NCBI GenBank assembly: GCA_934097085.1
Contig: CAKONK010000001.1
Span: forward strand, 62,001-126,000
DNA from: an uncultured Bacilli bacterium
GTDB lineage: Bacteria > Bacillota_I > Bacilli_A > RF39 > UBA660
Direction of reading: 5' to 3'
DNA: 64,000 bases
Shown: piece by piece, positions 43,717-52,504 of the stretch
Numbering within the stretch: the stretch's first letter is position 1
How the letters are laid out: the number at the start of each line of letters is the position of its first letter
Translations under genes and position numbers: made by a program
The notes under the pieces: generated by a model
Database searches by the model: none
Seen by the model: the letters and a program-made list of their open reading frames with translations, nothing else
What the model was told of the DNA's origin: nothing

Positions 43717-45228
43717 TTAATTTACTGTGTAAACATCATTATATGTTCCATTGCCCGATAACTTGACTTTAGAGGATAGAGAAACGACAGGACGGACGCC
43801 ATAGAGGTTGCCAGAGCCAGAGTTAGAGTCAGAGCCAGAGTTAGAGCCATCCTCAGTAGGAACAACCACTACTTCATAACCATAATGTTGACCAGGAGAA
43901 CCAGTAAGAGAACCCGATGAAGAGACAATAAACTCACTAGTACCGAAATTACCACTATAACCAACTTTAGAAACGAAACTTTTAGGCGACCCCGACCAAT
44001 AATTTTGGTTTGTATACAAGTAATAAGAACTGTTGGCTATTGTTTCTGGTCCATGTTGTGTTGTATTTTTTCCTCCCGCCATTGATACTTCATCCGCCGT
44101 TATAAGTCCCACTGGATATTCTAATTTTTTATTTCCTATACTACTTCCTTTTGATGTAAATTTATCACTTTCTTCAGGACAAGTTAATATTGGTTCTTCT
44201 TTCTTACCATACTTGGATACATTATAATATAATCTGACACCTGCTGCAAAGGGTGAAATTGGAGGATCTGCTACTCCTTTGCGTCTATCATTACAGAATA
44301 TTTGATCTGTTATTTTTGTTCCTGTGGCATTCAAATTTGTATAATTTACATACCAATTATCTAAGAATGTTTTTATTGTACTATCTGTTCCTGTACCGTG
44401 TTGTTTTCCTATTTCATACATATAACCTACATACTCTGCACTATCATATTTTGCATTAAATGAACTATTTTTTAATGAAGTATCTGTTGTTTTTATTACC
44501 TTTGTACTTTCTGTTGGTGGTGTTATGCCACTATAAATCATTCTAATTGAATTATCTCCATTTATTCTAATTATTCGCCAATATATAGCATCACCACTTG
44601 ATGCTATTTTTGTGCATGAATTACCTGTATCCGTGGCAGATATAGTACCATTATTACAATTATACATATCTTTAGTATACTTACCATATTTTAACCAGTT
44701 ATTATCTACTGCTCCCCTGAAATAATAGGATGTACCTAAATCATCAGGTGCTGAATACATACCTTCATTTGTTGTTGCCACTGTTGAAAAATCGGGTGTT
44801 GTTGATGTAGTTCTTCCTTCAATATAAGTTTTAGCCTCTTCAACTGTTGTCGCACCATTACCATTATTTATAAGTATTGTTTTCCAACCATCAGGCACTT
44901 CATAATCAAAATACAAATAGCATCTATCACTACCTATAAAGTTAAGAGAAATCTTACCTGTAGCACTATTATAATTTGTAACTTTACCATTATTTTCACA
45001 ATGTGTTTTTTCTTCATTTAAAACATAGTTACCTTTAGGTATATCTTTTGATGTAGATTTAGTATAATCTGTAGCACCTTCTTCTTTAATCATAATAGCC
45101 ATTCCTTTTGGAATAGTATTATACTCTTTTTTATATTTATTATCTTTTGATTTATAAATACTTGAAAGTGTTATAAGTGATATAACTAATACTAAAATAA
45201 CTGATAAATATATAATTTTCTTCTTCAT
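43717..45228 (-). CDS. DGR target 4: surface protein with variable lectin-like C-terminus
   Basis: 503 residues. Anchor helix (about 4-22), a domain (IPKGNYVLNEEKTHCENNGKV ... GSDRCYLYFDYEVP) shared with the proteins at 7250 and 15057, then a lectin-like domain: GTSYYFRGAVDNNWLKYG, YWRIIRINGD, VGLITADEVSMAGG, YYLYTNQNYWSGSP, ending YGVRPVVSLSSKVKLSGNG. Before YGVRP there is a run of Ser, Gly, Asn and Asp codons (aac tct ggc tct gac tct). It is GC-rich and looks like a diversified template. It lies immediately upstream of the Tad operon on the same strand. Start has GAGGGAAAC before the ATG. Confidence 0.75.
   Translation of the reverse strand: MKKKIIYLSVILVLVISLITLSSIYKSKDNKYKKEYNTIPKGMAIMIKEEGATDYTKSTSKDIPKGNYVLNEEKTHCENNGKVTNYNSATGKISLNFIGSDRCYLYFDYEVPDGWKTILINNGNGATTVEEAKTYIEGRTTSTTPDFSTVATTNEGMYSAPDDLGTSYYFRGAVDNNWLKYGKYTKDMYNCNNGTISATDTGNSCTKIASSGDAIYWRIIRINGDNSIRMIYSGITPPTESTKVIKTTDTSLKNSSFNAKYDSAEYVGYMYEIGKQHGTGTDSTIKTFLDNWYVNYTNLNATGTKITDQIFCNDRRKGVADPPISPFAAGVRLYYNVSKYGKKEEPILTCPEESDKFTSKGSSIGNKKLEYPVGLITADEVSMAGGKNTTQHGPETIANSSYYLYTNQNYWSGSPKSFVSKVGYSGNFGTSEFIVSSSGSLTGSPGQHYGYEVVVVPTEDGSNSGSDSNSGSGNLYGVRPVVSLSSKVKLSGNGTYNDVYTVN
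43794..44010 (-). other. Candidate DGR variable region of target 4
   Basis: From the codons of SGSP through NLYGVRP the sequence is unlike the rest of the gene: many NNC/NNT codons and a near-repeat of tctaactctggctctgac. Only the last 60-100 bases may be the real variable region. Confidence 0.4.
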
Positions 45229-45270
45229 TGTTTCCCTCTATTCTATAAATAGAATACCACATTTAAAGGC

Positions 45271-45301
45271 AAAAAAAAAGTAATATTTTTTAGAAATTAC
45301 T
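45271..45301 (-). terminator. Terminator of spoIIGA-sigE
   Basis: Minus-strand stem agtaat / attact with an 11-base loop and nine T. Confidence 0.75.
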
Positions 45302-45344
45302 TATTATGTAAATTTTTAATATTACTTTTTTAGTTAGTTTTAAG

Positions 45345-46025
45345 TTAATTTATTACTTTAGAAATTTCATTTATTACTTTCTTTTCAATTCTCGAGATAT
45401 AACTTTGAGATATACCTAGCATATTAGCAACTTCTTTTTGAGTATATTCCTTTGTATTATTTAAACCATACCTGAGCATCATAATTTCTTTATCTCTTTT
45501 TGAAAGATTATTTATTTCATTTGCTAAAAACTCTCTATTCATTTTATCTTGGAATTGTCTATCAACAATATCTTCTTCGGTGCCTACTACATCAGAAAGT
45601 TTTAGTTCATTACCTTCAGCATCATAATTTAATGTATCATCTAAAGAAACATCATTTTTACTCTTTTTATTTTTGCGAATATGCATAAGGATTTCATTAG
45701 AAATACACCTTGAGGCATAAGTAGCAAGTTTAATATTTTTATCTATTTTATATGTATTAATACCTTTGATTAAACCAATAGATCCAATTGATACTAAATC
45801 TTCGATATCATAACCAGTTGTTTCATATTTTTTAGCAAGAAATACGACTAATCTTAAATTATGTTCAATAAGTTTATCTTTTGCATAATTATCTCCGGAT
45901 TTAGCAAGAACTAAATATTTAAGTTCTTCCTCTTTAGAAAGTGGCGGTGGAAGTTTATCTGTGGCTCCCACGAAAAAAACTTCTTCATACTTTAAAAATA
46001 ATTTTAATAAAAGTCTTTTAAACAT
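45345..46025 (-). CDS. sigE: Sporulation sigma factor SigE (pro-form)
   Basis: About 226 residues from the ATG at 46025, preceded by GGAGGATGG. A pro-sequence precedes EVFFVGATDKLPPPLS, matching the cleavage region of pro-sigma-E. Region 2 has NLRLVVFLAKKYETTG and ATYASRCISNEILM; region 4 has YTQKEVANMLGISQSYISRIEKK. Directs mother-cell transcription after cleavage by SpoIIGA, whose gene it overlaps by 8 bases. Confidence 0.96.
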   Translation of the reverse strand: MFKRLLLKLFLKYEEVFFVGATDKLPPPLSKEEELKYLVLAKSGDNYAKDKLIEHNLRLVVFLAKKYETTGYDIEDLVSIGSIGLIKGINTYKIDKNIKLATYASRCISNEILMHIRKNKKSKNDVSLDDTLNYDAEGNELKLSDVVGTEEDIVDRQFQDKMNREFLANEINNLSKRDKEIMMLRYGLNNTKEYTQKEVANMLGISQSYISRIEKKVINEISKVIN

Positions 46026-46776
46026 AACCATCCTCCTTTAAACTTTTATTTAATAAACACTCTACTCCATCACTAAATTTAATAGAGCTTTCGCCAATTA
46101 AATAATTATATATTTTTTTATCATTTAAAATTATATAACTAGGTTTAAAGCATTTCATAAGATGCGTTCCCTTAACAGTAATAACTGGTACATAGACTGG
46201 TGATCTAATATTATATATTTTTTCTAATCTACTATTTCCTACAATAATAATACTTTTTCTACTTATAGGGTCTTTTAAATTATTACCATTATCATAAAAA
46301 GATACTAAATTATACTCTATATTATCAAATACTATTTTAATTTTATAATAATCACTATATGTATTTTTTAATTTTTTATTACTTTTATAATATACAAAAA
46401 GTATTATTGGTCCTATTATTAAAAGCACAATATAATTTAAATTAAAATTAGAATTATTTCCCTTTATTAAGTATAGAAAACCTGCAAGGATAATCGAAGT
46501 CATATAAAAATATATAATATTTGATATTGTATATTTTATTGATTTATAACCAAAAGCGACTATTACCATAATTATACTTATTAATATCTTTAATAAAAAT
46601 AAAATTATATTATTAATTTTTAAAAATAATAAAAATATAGATAACACCCCTATTAGGGAAGATAAAATATAATAATAAATTTTTCTATTTCTTTTTAAAG
46701 TAAATGATACAGTAAGAAGTATTAAAAAATCATATATAAAATTAATTATACATACTAAATCAATATAAACTGTCAT
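46018..46776 (-). CDS. spoIIGA: Pro-sigma-E processing protease SpoIIGA
   Basis: 252 residues: five membrane helices in the first 130, then an aspartic-protease-like domain with the catalytic-type motif FYDNGNNLKDPISR (DNGN where Bacillus has DSGN). Cleaves pro-sigma-E in the mother cell during sporulation. Order spoIIGA-sigE next to ftsA-ftsZ is the Bacillus arrangement, though here about 700 bases of RNA and peptide genes separate them. Confidence 0.93.
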   Translation of the reverse strand: MTVYIDLVCIINFIYDFLILLTVSFTLKRNRKIYYYILSSLIGVLSIFLLFLKINNIILFLLKILISIIMVIVAFGYKSIKYTISNIIYFYMTSIILAGFLYLIKGNNSNFNLNYIVLLIIGPIILFVYYKSNKKLKNTYSDYYKIKIVFDNIEYNLVSFYDNGNNLKDPISRKSIIIVGNSRLEKIYNIRSPVYVPVITVKGTHLMKCFKPSYIILNDKKIYNYLIGESSIKFSDGVECLLNKSLKEDGYV

Positions 46777-46904
46777 ATCATCACCAACACTATTTTATAA
46801 AAAAAGAAATAAAAATTATGTCAAATAATGTCTAAAGGTTATTTTATATTTCATTTTGAAAAAAGTAATTTTTTTATTGTTTTCGAAATAACTATATATT
46901 TAGT

Positions 46905-47058
46905 AACAAGTAAAAAGGAATGACAACGCCATTTCCTTTTACCATTATTAAAATAAAAAGTGCCCCGCTTACAGTAATGTAAGTTGAACGTATACTCTAT
47001 TGGTAGCACTCGCAAAGAGTTACGAGTAGCTCCACTAATTGTAAGACATTTATCTTAC
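46905..47058 (-). ncRNA. Orphan antitoxin-like RNA (copy A)
   Basis: Minus-strand promoter TTGAAA - 17 - TATATT (47065-47093). The RNA would begin with a small hairpin (tgtaag / cttaca) followed by ggagctactcg...cgagtgctacc, the same order as the antitoxin-like RNA at 47434. It ends at a hairpin with T-run near 46910. No intact peptide gene lies opposite; the plus strand holds ATGACAAC...AAAAAGTGCCCC, which looks like a deleted peptide gene. Confidence 0.5.
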
Positions 47059-47137
47059 AAATTAAATATAACAAAAAATATAATGAATTTCAACCTTTTT
47101 CAAAATAAAAAATATAATTTTTTACAAACGTTTGTTA

Positions 47138-47166
47138 TTGACATAAATTCTAGCCAATGGTATCAT
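47138..47166 (+). promoter_or_regulatory. Promoter of the 25-residue peptide mRNA
   Basis: TTGACA - 17 bases - TATCAT on the plus strand, giving a start near 47173 and a 65-base leader. Confidence 0.8.
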
Positions 47167-47237
47167 TAATATAGGAAGTCAAAGTAAAGCGGGCGCTGCC
47201 ACTAAACTCATATTTAATTAGAAAGTGAGGTGGTATA

Positions 47238-47315
47238 ATGACAACAAGATTTAAAAATGATTTACTTATTATAATTATACTCATCTTGGTTTATATCATT
47301 GTAAGACTAGTCTAA
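47238..47315 (+). CDS. 25-residue hydrophobic peptide, type I toxin-like
   Basis: Sequence begins MTTRFKND and is followed by one continuous hydrophobic helix ending RLV. It has its own consensus-like promoter and a strong ribosome site (gtgaggtgg, 6 bases before ATG). The stop is followed by AGCGCC, complementary to GGCGCT in the leader (near 47191), so the two ends of the message can pair. A convergent antisense RNA overlaps the 3' end through a shared terminator stem. The layout is that of Fst/BsrG-type toxin loci. Family not recognised by sequence. Confidence 0.65.
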   Translation: MTTRFKNDLLIIIILILVYIIVRLV

Positions 47316-47434
47316 AAAAAGCGCCTTAATCTATATTTGCTTATAGATTAAAGCGTCAATCATTTTATGGTAGCGCTCGCACAGCAATTTACGAGTAGCT
47401 TCCTTTTTTTATTTTATGTAAGTTTTGTTCTTAC
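47314..47434 (-). ncRNA. Antisense RNA overlapping the peptide gene, putative antitoxin
   Basis: Promoter TTGACT - 17 - TATATT on the minus strand (47441-47469), abutting the ftsZ stop codon. The RNA begins atgtaag...cttacat (hairpin), then ggaagctactcg...cgagcgctacc, and ends in a perfect 12-bp terminator stem (ctttaatctata / tatagattaagg) plus seven T that lies over the 3' end of the peptide message. Length about 120 bases. Confidence 0.65.
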
Positions 47435-47469
47435 ATACCTAATATAGCATATTTTATTTAGTTAGTCAA

Positions 47470-48522
47470 TTAGTCTTGACTTCTTAAGAATGGAGGAATT
47501 TCATAATCATTGTCTAAAATCTCTGGTGTTTTTCTTTTAGGAAGTTGTCCATCAAATAATGTTTCATTACTAATTTCTTCGTCAAAACCTGTTGCAATTA
47601 CAGTAACAATAACTTCATCTTGAAGATTTTCATTTTTAATTGCACCAAAGATAATATTAACATCATTATTTGCTGCCTCTCTAACAGTTTCAACTGCATC
47701 TTCAATTTCAAATAATGTAAGGTTATTACCACCTGTTACATTGACAATAGCATTTCTTGCTCCATCAATAGTTTCCTCAAGAAGAGAATTAGATACTGCT
47801 TGTTTTGCAGCCTCGATTGCTCTATTTTCCCCAGCAGCACAACCAATACCAATAATTGCTGTACCACTTTTTTCCATAACTGTTTTAACATCTGCAAAGT
47901 CAAGGTTGATAACTCCAGTAACAGCAATAAGGTCAGAAATTGATTGTACACCTCTATGAAGAACATTATCAACTTCTTTAAATGCATCATCAAATGAAGT
48001 TGTTTTATCTATAATATCTCTTAAACGATCATTAGGAATTACAATTAAGGTATCTACATGTTTTTTTAAATCATCAAGACCTAAAAGAGCATTTTCCATT
48101 CTTCTTTTACCTTCGAACTTAAATGGTTTTGTAACTATACCAACAGTAAGTGATCCAAGTTCTTGAGCAATCTCTGCAATAATTGGAGCAGCACCAGTAC
48201 CAGTTCCGCCTCCCATACCACAAGCAACAAAAACCATATCAGCACCAGATAAAGCTTCCTCAAGTTCACTTTTACTCTCTAAAGCAGCAGCTCTACCAAC
48301 TTCTGGATTTGCACCAGCACCTCTACCACCAGTAATATTTTTACCTATTTGAATTTTATTAGGACATAATGAAGCATTAAGCACTTGTAAATCTGTATTA
48401 ACTACATAAAACTCTACACTTTGTACTCCTTCTTCAATCATTCGGTTAACGGCATTACAACCGCCTCCACCTACACCAACAACTTTTATTTTTGCTACTT
48501 GATCCATTACTAAATTTGACAT
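47470..48522 (-). CDS. ftsZ: Cell division protein FtsZ
   Basis: 350 residues. GTPase signature GMGGGTGTGAAP, nucleotide loop GVGGGGCNAVNRMI, synergy loop NLDFADVKTVM, short linker and C-terminal partner-binding peptide YEIPPFLRSQD. Forms the Z-ring; ftsA is 12 bases upstream in the same operon and the window also encodes EzrA. Confidence 0.98.
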   Translation of the reverse strand: MSNLVMDQVAKIKVVGVGGGGCNAVNRMIEEGVQSVEFYVVNTDLQVLNASLCPNKIQIGKNITGGRGAGANPEVGRAAALESKSELEEALSGADMVFVACGMGGGTGTGAAPIIAEIAQELGSLTVGIVTKPFKFEGKRRMENALLGLDDLKKHVDTLIVIPNDRLRDIIDKTTSFDDAFKEVDNVLHRGVQSISDLIAVTGVINLDFADVKTVMEKSGTAIIGIGCAAGENRAIEAAKQAVSNSLLEETIDGARNAIVNVTGGNNLTLFEIEDAVETVREAANNDVNIIFGAIKNENLQDEVIVTVIATGFDEEISNETLFDGQLPKRKTPEILDNDYEIPPFLRSQD

Positions 48523-48534
48523 CTACTTTCCTCC

Positions 48535-49779
48535 TTAATTATCAAAAAAATATCCATATATTTTACCAAGAAGAGAATTTTCGGATATGTTTACTTTTTT
48601 TGAAGTTCCCCCAAGTTCTTCTTGCTGTTCTAAATCAAATATTGATATCTCAACATTTCTTAATTTTAATCTACTATTATAATATTTTATAGCACCTACT
48701 ACATTTGAATATCTATTATCTCTAACTCCAAGTTCTTTAACAACTTCATAATTGGCTAAATCTTTAAAGTTATCTTGAATAAAATGTTCAAAATAAGGTA
48801 AGTTTGTAACTCCCCCTGTAATTATTATATAACTTATTTCTTTTTTTGTTAAGAGGTTAATTTGCTTTTTTATTAAGCCAGCAAGTTCTTTTAACCTCGA
48901 TATTGCTACATTAGTGGCTTCATACTCAGAAATTTTTCTATCATCACCATTAATATCTTTGATTACAATACTTTCACTAGGTCTTGCCATATGTATATCA
49001 GCACAAGTAAAATTTTCTTTTATATAATTTGCATCTTTCTTATTTGTTTTAAATACATAAGCAATATCCTTATCTATTGAGGAAGATGCTATATCAATTA
49101 TTTCACTAGATGTAAGGATTCCTTTATTAATAATTGATACTGTTAAATTGCTATAACCAATATTTACTACAGCACCAACACTTTTAGCATACTCTGGTCT
49201 TTTAAATTCATAATAATCATTTATTGGTTCAATACATATATCTAAAACTTTTATATTAAGTTTATTTAAAAATTTTATTATATTATCTGTATTTATTTTA
49301 GGTACAACTACCGCAACTACATTAACAGTTAATTTACCTGCAACACATTTAACTGGATTAGATACAACTTCATCATCATTTATAATAAATTTTGTTGGTA
49401 AAATTGTAACTAATTCTTTATTATCATCAATTTTTTTATAAATACTTTTTTGCATTGCTTTTGTAATATCATCGTGAGTTATAACATTATCTTCATTTGT
49501 TATATTAACTGAAGCACTAGAAACAAAACATTCAAGATTATCAGTGGGTACACAAAGAAGTACACTTTTTATAGGAAGTCCTAACATATTTTCACATTTA
49601 GAAAAAACATCTTTAATTGCTATGCTAGCACTTTCAGGATTTACTATATAACCTTTCTTAATTCCTTGAGAGGGACTTTCAGCACACGCTAAAATATTAA
49701 CTTTATTTTTAGTTATCTCTCCGACAACAAGTTTAATACTAAAGGAACCAATATCTAAACATGCTATTATCTTTCTCAT
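48535..49779 (-). CDS. ftsA: Cell division protein FtsA
   Basis: 414 residues, actin-like fold: phosphate loop CLDIGSFSIKLVVGE, 1C domain, second phosphate motif AVVNIGYSNLTVSII, adenosine motif IIITGGVTNLPYF and a C-terminal amphipathic helix LLGKIYGYFF for membrane binding. Tethers FtsZ to the membrane. Confidence 0.95.
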   Translation of the reverse strand: MRKIIACLDIGSFSIKLVVGEITKNKVNILACAESPSQGIKKGYIVNPESASIAIKDVFSKCENMLGLPIKSVLLCVPTDNLECFVSSASVNITNEDNVITHDDITKAMQKSIYKKIDDNKELVTILPTKFIINDDEVVSNPVKCVAGKLTVNVVAVVVPKINTDNIIKFLNKLNIKVLDICIEPINDYYEFKRPEYAKSVGAVVNIGYSNLTVSIINKGILTSSEIIDIASSSIDKDIAYVFKTNKKDANYIKENFTCADIHMARPSESIVIKDINGDDRKISEYEATNVAISRLKELAGLIKKQINLLTKKEISYIIITGGVTNLPYFEHFIQDNFKDLANYEVVKELGVRDNRYSNVVGAIKYYNSRLKLRNVEISIFDLEQQEELGGTSKKVNISENSLLGKIYGYFFDN

Positions 49780-49902
49780 ACCCTCACCTATTTTTTCTAG
49801 TCTTATTATACCTTAACTATTAATTTCTTTCAAGAAATTTTCATATTAAATTAATAAAATCATTTTTTTCTTTAGTATTAAATGTATTTTATAACTAATC
49901 CC

Positions 49903-50026
49903 ACTGAAAGATTTTTCGTTATTTAGTAAAATTTTTCACTAGAAAAAATAGTAGTTTTTCTATATATTTTAGATAATAAAAAAAGAAAGTGAAAGATTTT
50001 TCATGTTTAAGTAAAATTTTTCACTT
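49903..50026. repeat. Two direct copies of a 38-base imperfect palindrome
   Basis: Copies 49903-49940 and 49988-50026 share tgaaagatttttc...taagtaaaatttttcact; each is an imperfect inverted repeat (agtgaaa / tttcact at the ends of the second). Located between ftsA and the end of the fic gene. Could be tandem operators or paired terminators; no T-run pattern is clear. Confidence 0.5.
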
Positions 50027-50030
50027 TAAA

Positions 50031-50768
50031 TTAATCATTATTTAAAAAGAAATTAACCATTTTTTCATAATTATCTTGGCTATTTAAACAAGTATCAATT
50101 AAATAACCTTTTACATTATTATTTTGATATTCTTTTATTCCTCTTAGATAGAACTCTTTATTTCTATCTTCTATATAAAAAGGCATTATATTATTACAAA
50201 GACATTCTTTAAATATAATTATTCTTCCCACTCTTCCGTTGCCATCTTGAAAAGGATGAATTTTTTCAAATCGAACGTGAAACTCTATTATATCTTCAAA
50301 AGTTTTTGTTTTTATATCATTGTACCAATTTAATAACTTTTTCATATCATTTGCCACATTTTTGGGTGAAGATGTAGTAATATTCCCCACAAAATTCTTT
50401 TTCTTTTTATATTCTCCTACATTAAACCATTTACTTTCTTCATCAGTTAATGTACCATTTTTTAATATAAAATGATACTTCTTTATCATATTTTCAGTCA
50501 AAGATTCATCTACAGTATCAAGCATATATTTAAATAAAGTAAAATGATTTTTAGTTTCTGTAGCATCTTTTAAAACAATGACCTTATCATTTGATGTTAA
50601 GATAGTTCCTGTATCATATATACTTGCTGTTTCATCAGGTGTAATTGTCAAGCCTTCAATAAAATTGGAATTATATGCAAAATCAATTTGTGTTTTATGA
50701 TATAAATTTCCAGGTAAATTCAAATTTTTTTGCAGGGTTAATGCTTTTTTAATTTCGATTATCTCCAT
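50031..50768 (-). CDS. Fic family protein with class II inhibitory motif
   Basis: 245 residues. Complete Fic motif HPFQDGNGRVGR near residue 160, so catalytically competent AMP-transferase chemistry is expected. The N-terminal helix has NSNFIEGLTI, which fits the inhibitory motif (S/T)xxxE(G/N) placed before the Fic core. Single-gene unit with its own RBS. Target unknown; no separate antitoxin needed. Confidence 0.9.
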   Translation of the reverse strand: MEIIEIKKALTLQKNLNLPGNLYHKTQIDFAYNSNFIEGLTITPDETASIYDTGTILTSNDKVIVLKDATETKNHFTLFKYMLDTVDESLTENMIKKYHFILKNGTLTDEESKWFNVGEYKKKKNFVGNITTSSPKNVANDMKKLLNWYNDIKTKTFEDIIEFHVRFEKIHPFQDGNGRVGRIIIFKECLCNNIMPFYIEDRNKEFYLRGIKEYQNNNVKGYLIDTCLNSQDNYEKMVNFFLNND

Positions 50769-50956
50769 AAAATTCCTTTCTTATTTTTGAATACATTATA
50801 CTATAATAAGGCTTTAAAGTCATTAAGGAACCACAACTTTCACAATAAATTAAAAAGTTTTGAATAGTAAAATATAAATCACTTTATCAAAATGTCAAAT
50901 AAATTTGATATTAATTTTTTAGAAAATATATTATTATATTTATATGGAGGCACACT

Positions 50957-51523
50957 ATGAATTTTGGAAAGTATGTAAAAATTTTAAGAAAAGATAACTT
51001 TTTAACTCAAGAAGAATTTGCAAATAAACTTGGAGTATCTAGACAAACCGTTTCTAACTGGGAGCAAAATATAACTACTCCGAATCTAAATGATATAGAA
51101 AAAATATGTAAAGTATTTAATATTGAATTAAACTACTTTTGCAAAAAAGAAAAAAATTCCAATAATCTTTTCAAAAAAGTATTAAAAATATATTTAATAA
51201 TAAATGCTATTATAATTATTCTTGCATTAATAGGTCTATTAATATTTAAAATAGTTTATGAAAGAAATATTTTTTATGGAAGTAAAGGAGTAACTTGCTT
51301 TTATGACAATAAAAAATATGAATATTTTATTGAATATAATAAAAAAGGCAAAGTAAAAAATGTTACATCTTATTATTACACAGATAAAGATACATATGAA
51401 GAATGGTTTAATAATTTAGACAGATACATTTATAACTACGAAAAAAGAAAATATGATTATAACAAACTAATAAATTATATCAAGGATGTATATAGTCTTT
51501 ATAATGGAACTTGCAAAGATTAA
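50957..51523 (+). CDS. Xre-type regulator with a membrane helix and extracytoplasmic tail
   Basis: 188 residues. HTH (LTQEEFANKLGVSRQTVSNWEQ) at 16-40, one membrane helix (about 70-95) and an outside beta-rich domain with two Cys (CFYDN ... GTCKD). ATG preceded by TGGAGG. Likely a membrane-bound regulator; signal unknown. Its stop overlaps the convergent GDPD gene by four bases. Confidence 0.8.
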   Translation: MNFGKYVKILRKDNFLTQEEFANKLGVSRQTVSNWEQNITTPNLNDIEKICKVFNIELNYFCKKEKNSNNLFKKVLKIYLIINAIIIILALIGLLIFKIVYERNIFYGSKGVTCFYDNKKYEYFIEYNKKGKVKNVTSYYYTDKDTYEEWFNNLDRYIYNYEKRKYDYNKLINYIKDVYSLYNGTCKD

Positions 51524-52104
51524 TCAACAATATAATATGGAAAATCATATTTAAAATTATTATTATAATTACCATAAACAAAAAGTTCTTTATTATTTTT
51601 CTTAACAAACTCTATTATCTTATCATTTAATAAAGGTCTTAAAATGCATATAAAATCATACTTAAAATGTTTTTCTGTGGTATTTAATACATAATTTAAA
51701 ATACCTACTTTGTAAGTTTTATTCTTAATATTTAATTTATCAATAACTGTATTATAAAATGACATAACATAAATATTTTTACTTTCATATTTAATTAAAG
51801 TTTTAACTAAATTATCTATATCTATAAAAGGATCTTTAATTTCCAAAAGAATTATTTTATTTGTATTAAGCTTAAGAACACTTTCTAAAGTATCACATAT
51901 TATTTCATTTGAATTTAAATTTTTAAATAATTTTCCATCATAAAGCATATCGTGGTAAATATAAAACTTTTTATCTTTTGTTCCTCTTACATCACATTCA
52001 AATCCATAATAGTTTTCATTTATGGCATTAAAAAAAGAAAAAAGTGAGTTTTCTTTTACAAATTTATGACTACCTCTGTGGGCAATTAATTTATATTCTC
52101 TCAT
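51520..52104 (-). CDS. Glycerophosphodiester phosphodiesterase family protein
   Basis: 194 residues, shorter than typical (about 240). Catalytic HRGSH...ENS and FECDVRGTKDKKFYIYHD are present. Hydrolyses glycerophosphodiesters to glycerol-3-phosphate and an alcohol. No signal peptide. Overlaps the upstream membrane protein gene by four bases. Confidence 0.85.
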   Translation of the reverse strand: MREYKLIAHRGSHKFVKENSLFSFFNAINENYYGFECDVRGTKDKKFYIYHDMLYDGKLFKNLNSNEIICDTLESVLKLNTNKIILLEIKDPFIDIDNLVKTLIKYESKNIYVMSFYNTVIDKLNIKNKTYKVGILNYVLNTTEKHFKYDFICILRPLLNDKIIEFVKKNNKELFVYGNYNNNFKYDFPYYIVD

Positions 52105-52490
52105 ACTTTTTTCTTATGAAATATTACATAAAATAATACCAAAATTGTTAAAAAACATATTACTGATATTATCGGAATTAAAAATTCCTTTGGTTTATCT
52201 TCGGTATTAACTACCGTTTTAACTTCACTAAACACCTGTGATGCTTTTTTTTCTTTATAAACTGTTAATGTATAAGTAGTAACTTTTTTATCATAGACCT
52301 CAATTAAAACATGATTTTCTCCGGATGTTAAATTACTATTACCATATACTGTTACTTTACAATTATCACAAGTATCATAATTAAATATTAATGTAAGTGC
52401 ACTTGAATCTACATTTACATCATAATCAAATACTTCACTACTAAAGTCTGGAGTCATTTCTCCATTTAAAACTTCTAAGTTATAAAGCAT
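52101..52490 (-). CDS. Cadherin-like beta-sandwich protein with C-terminal anchor
   Basis: 129 residues: a beta domain with the pattern LNGEMTPDFSSEVFDYDV and VTTYTLTV typical of cadherin-like domains, a CDNC pair, then one C-terminal membrane helix and a KKK tail. No N-terminal signal, so topology is unclear. Lies between hemW and the GDPD gene. Confidence 0.6.
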   Translation of the reverse strand: MLYNLEVLNGEMTPDFSSEVFDYDVNVDSSALTLIFNYDTCDNCKVTVYGNSNLTSGENHVLIEVYDKKVTTYTLTVYKEKKASQVFSEVKTVVNTEDKPKEFLIPIISVICFLTILVLFYVIFHKKKV

Positions 52491-52504
52491 TTCTCTCTCC
52501 TTTT

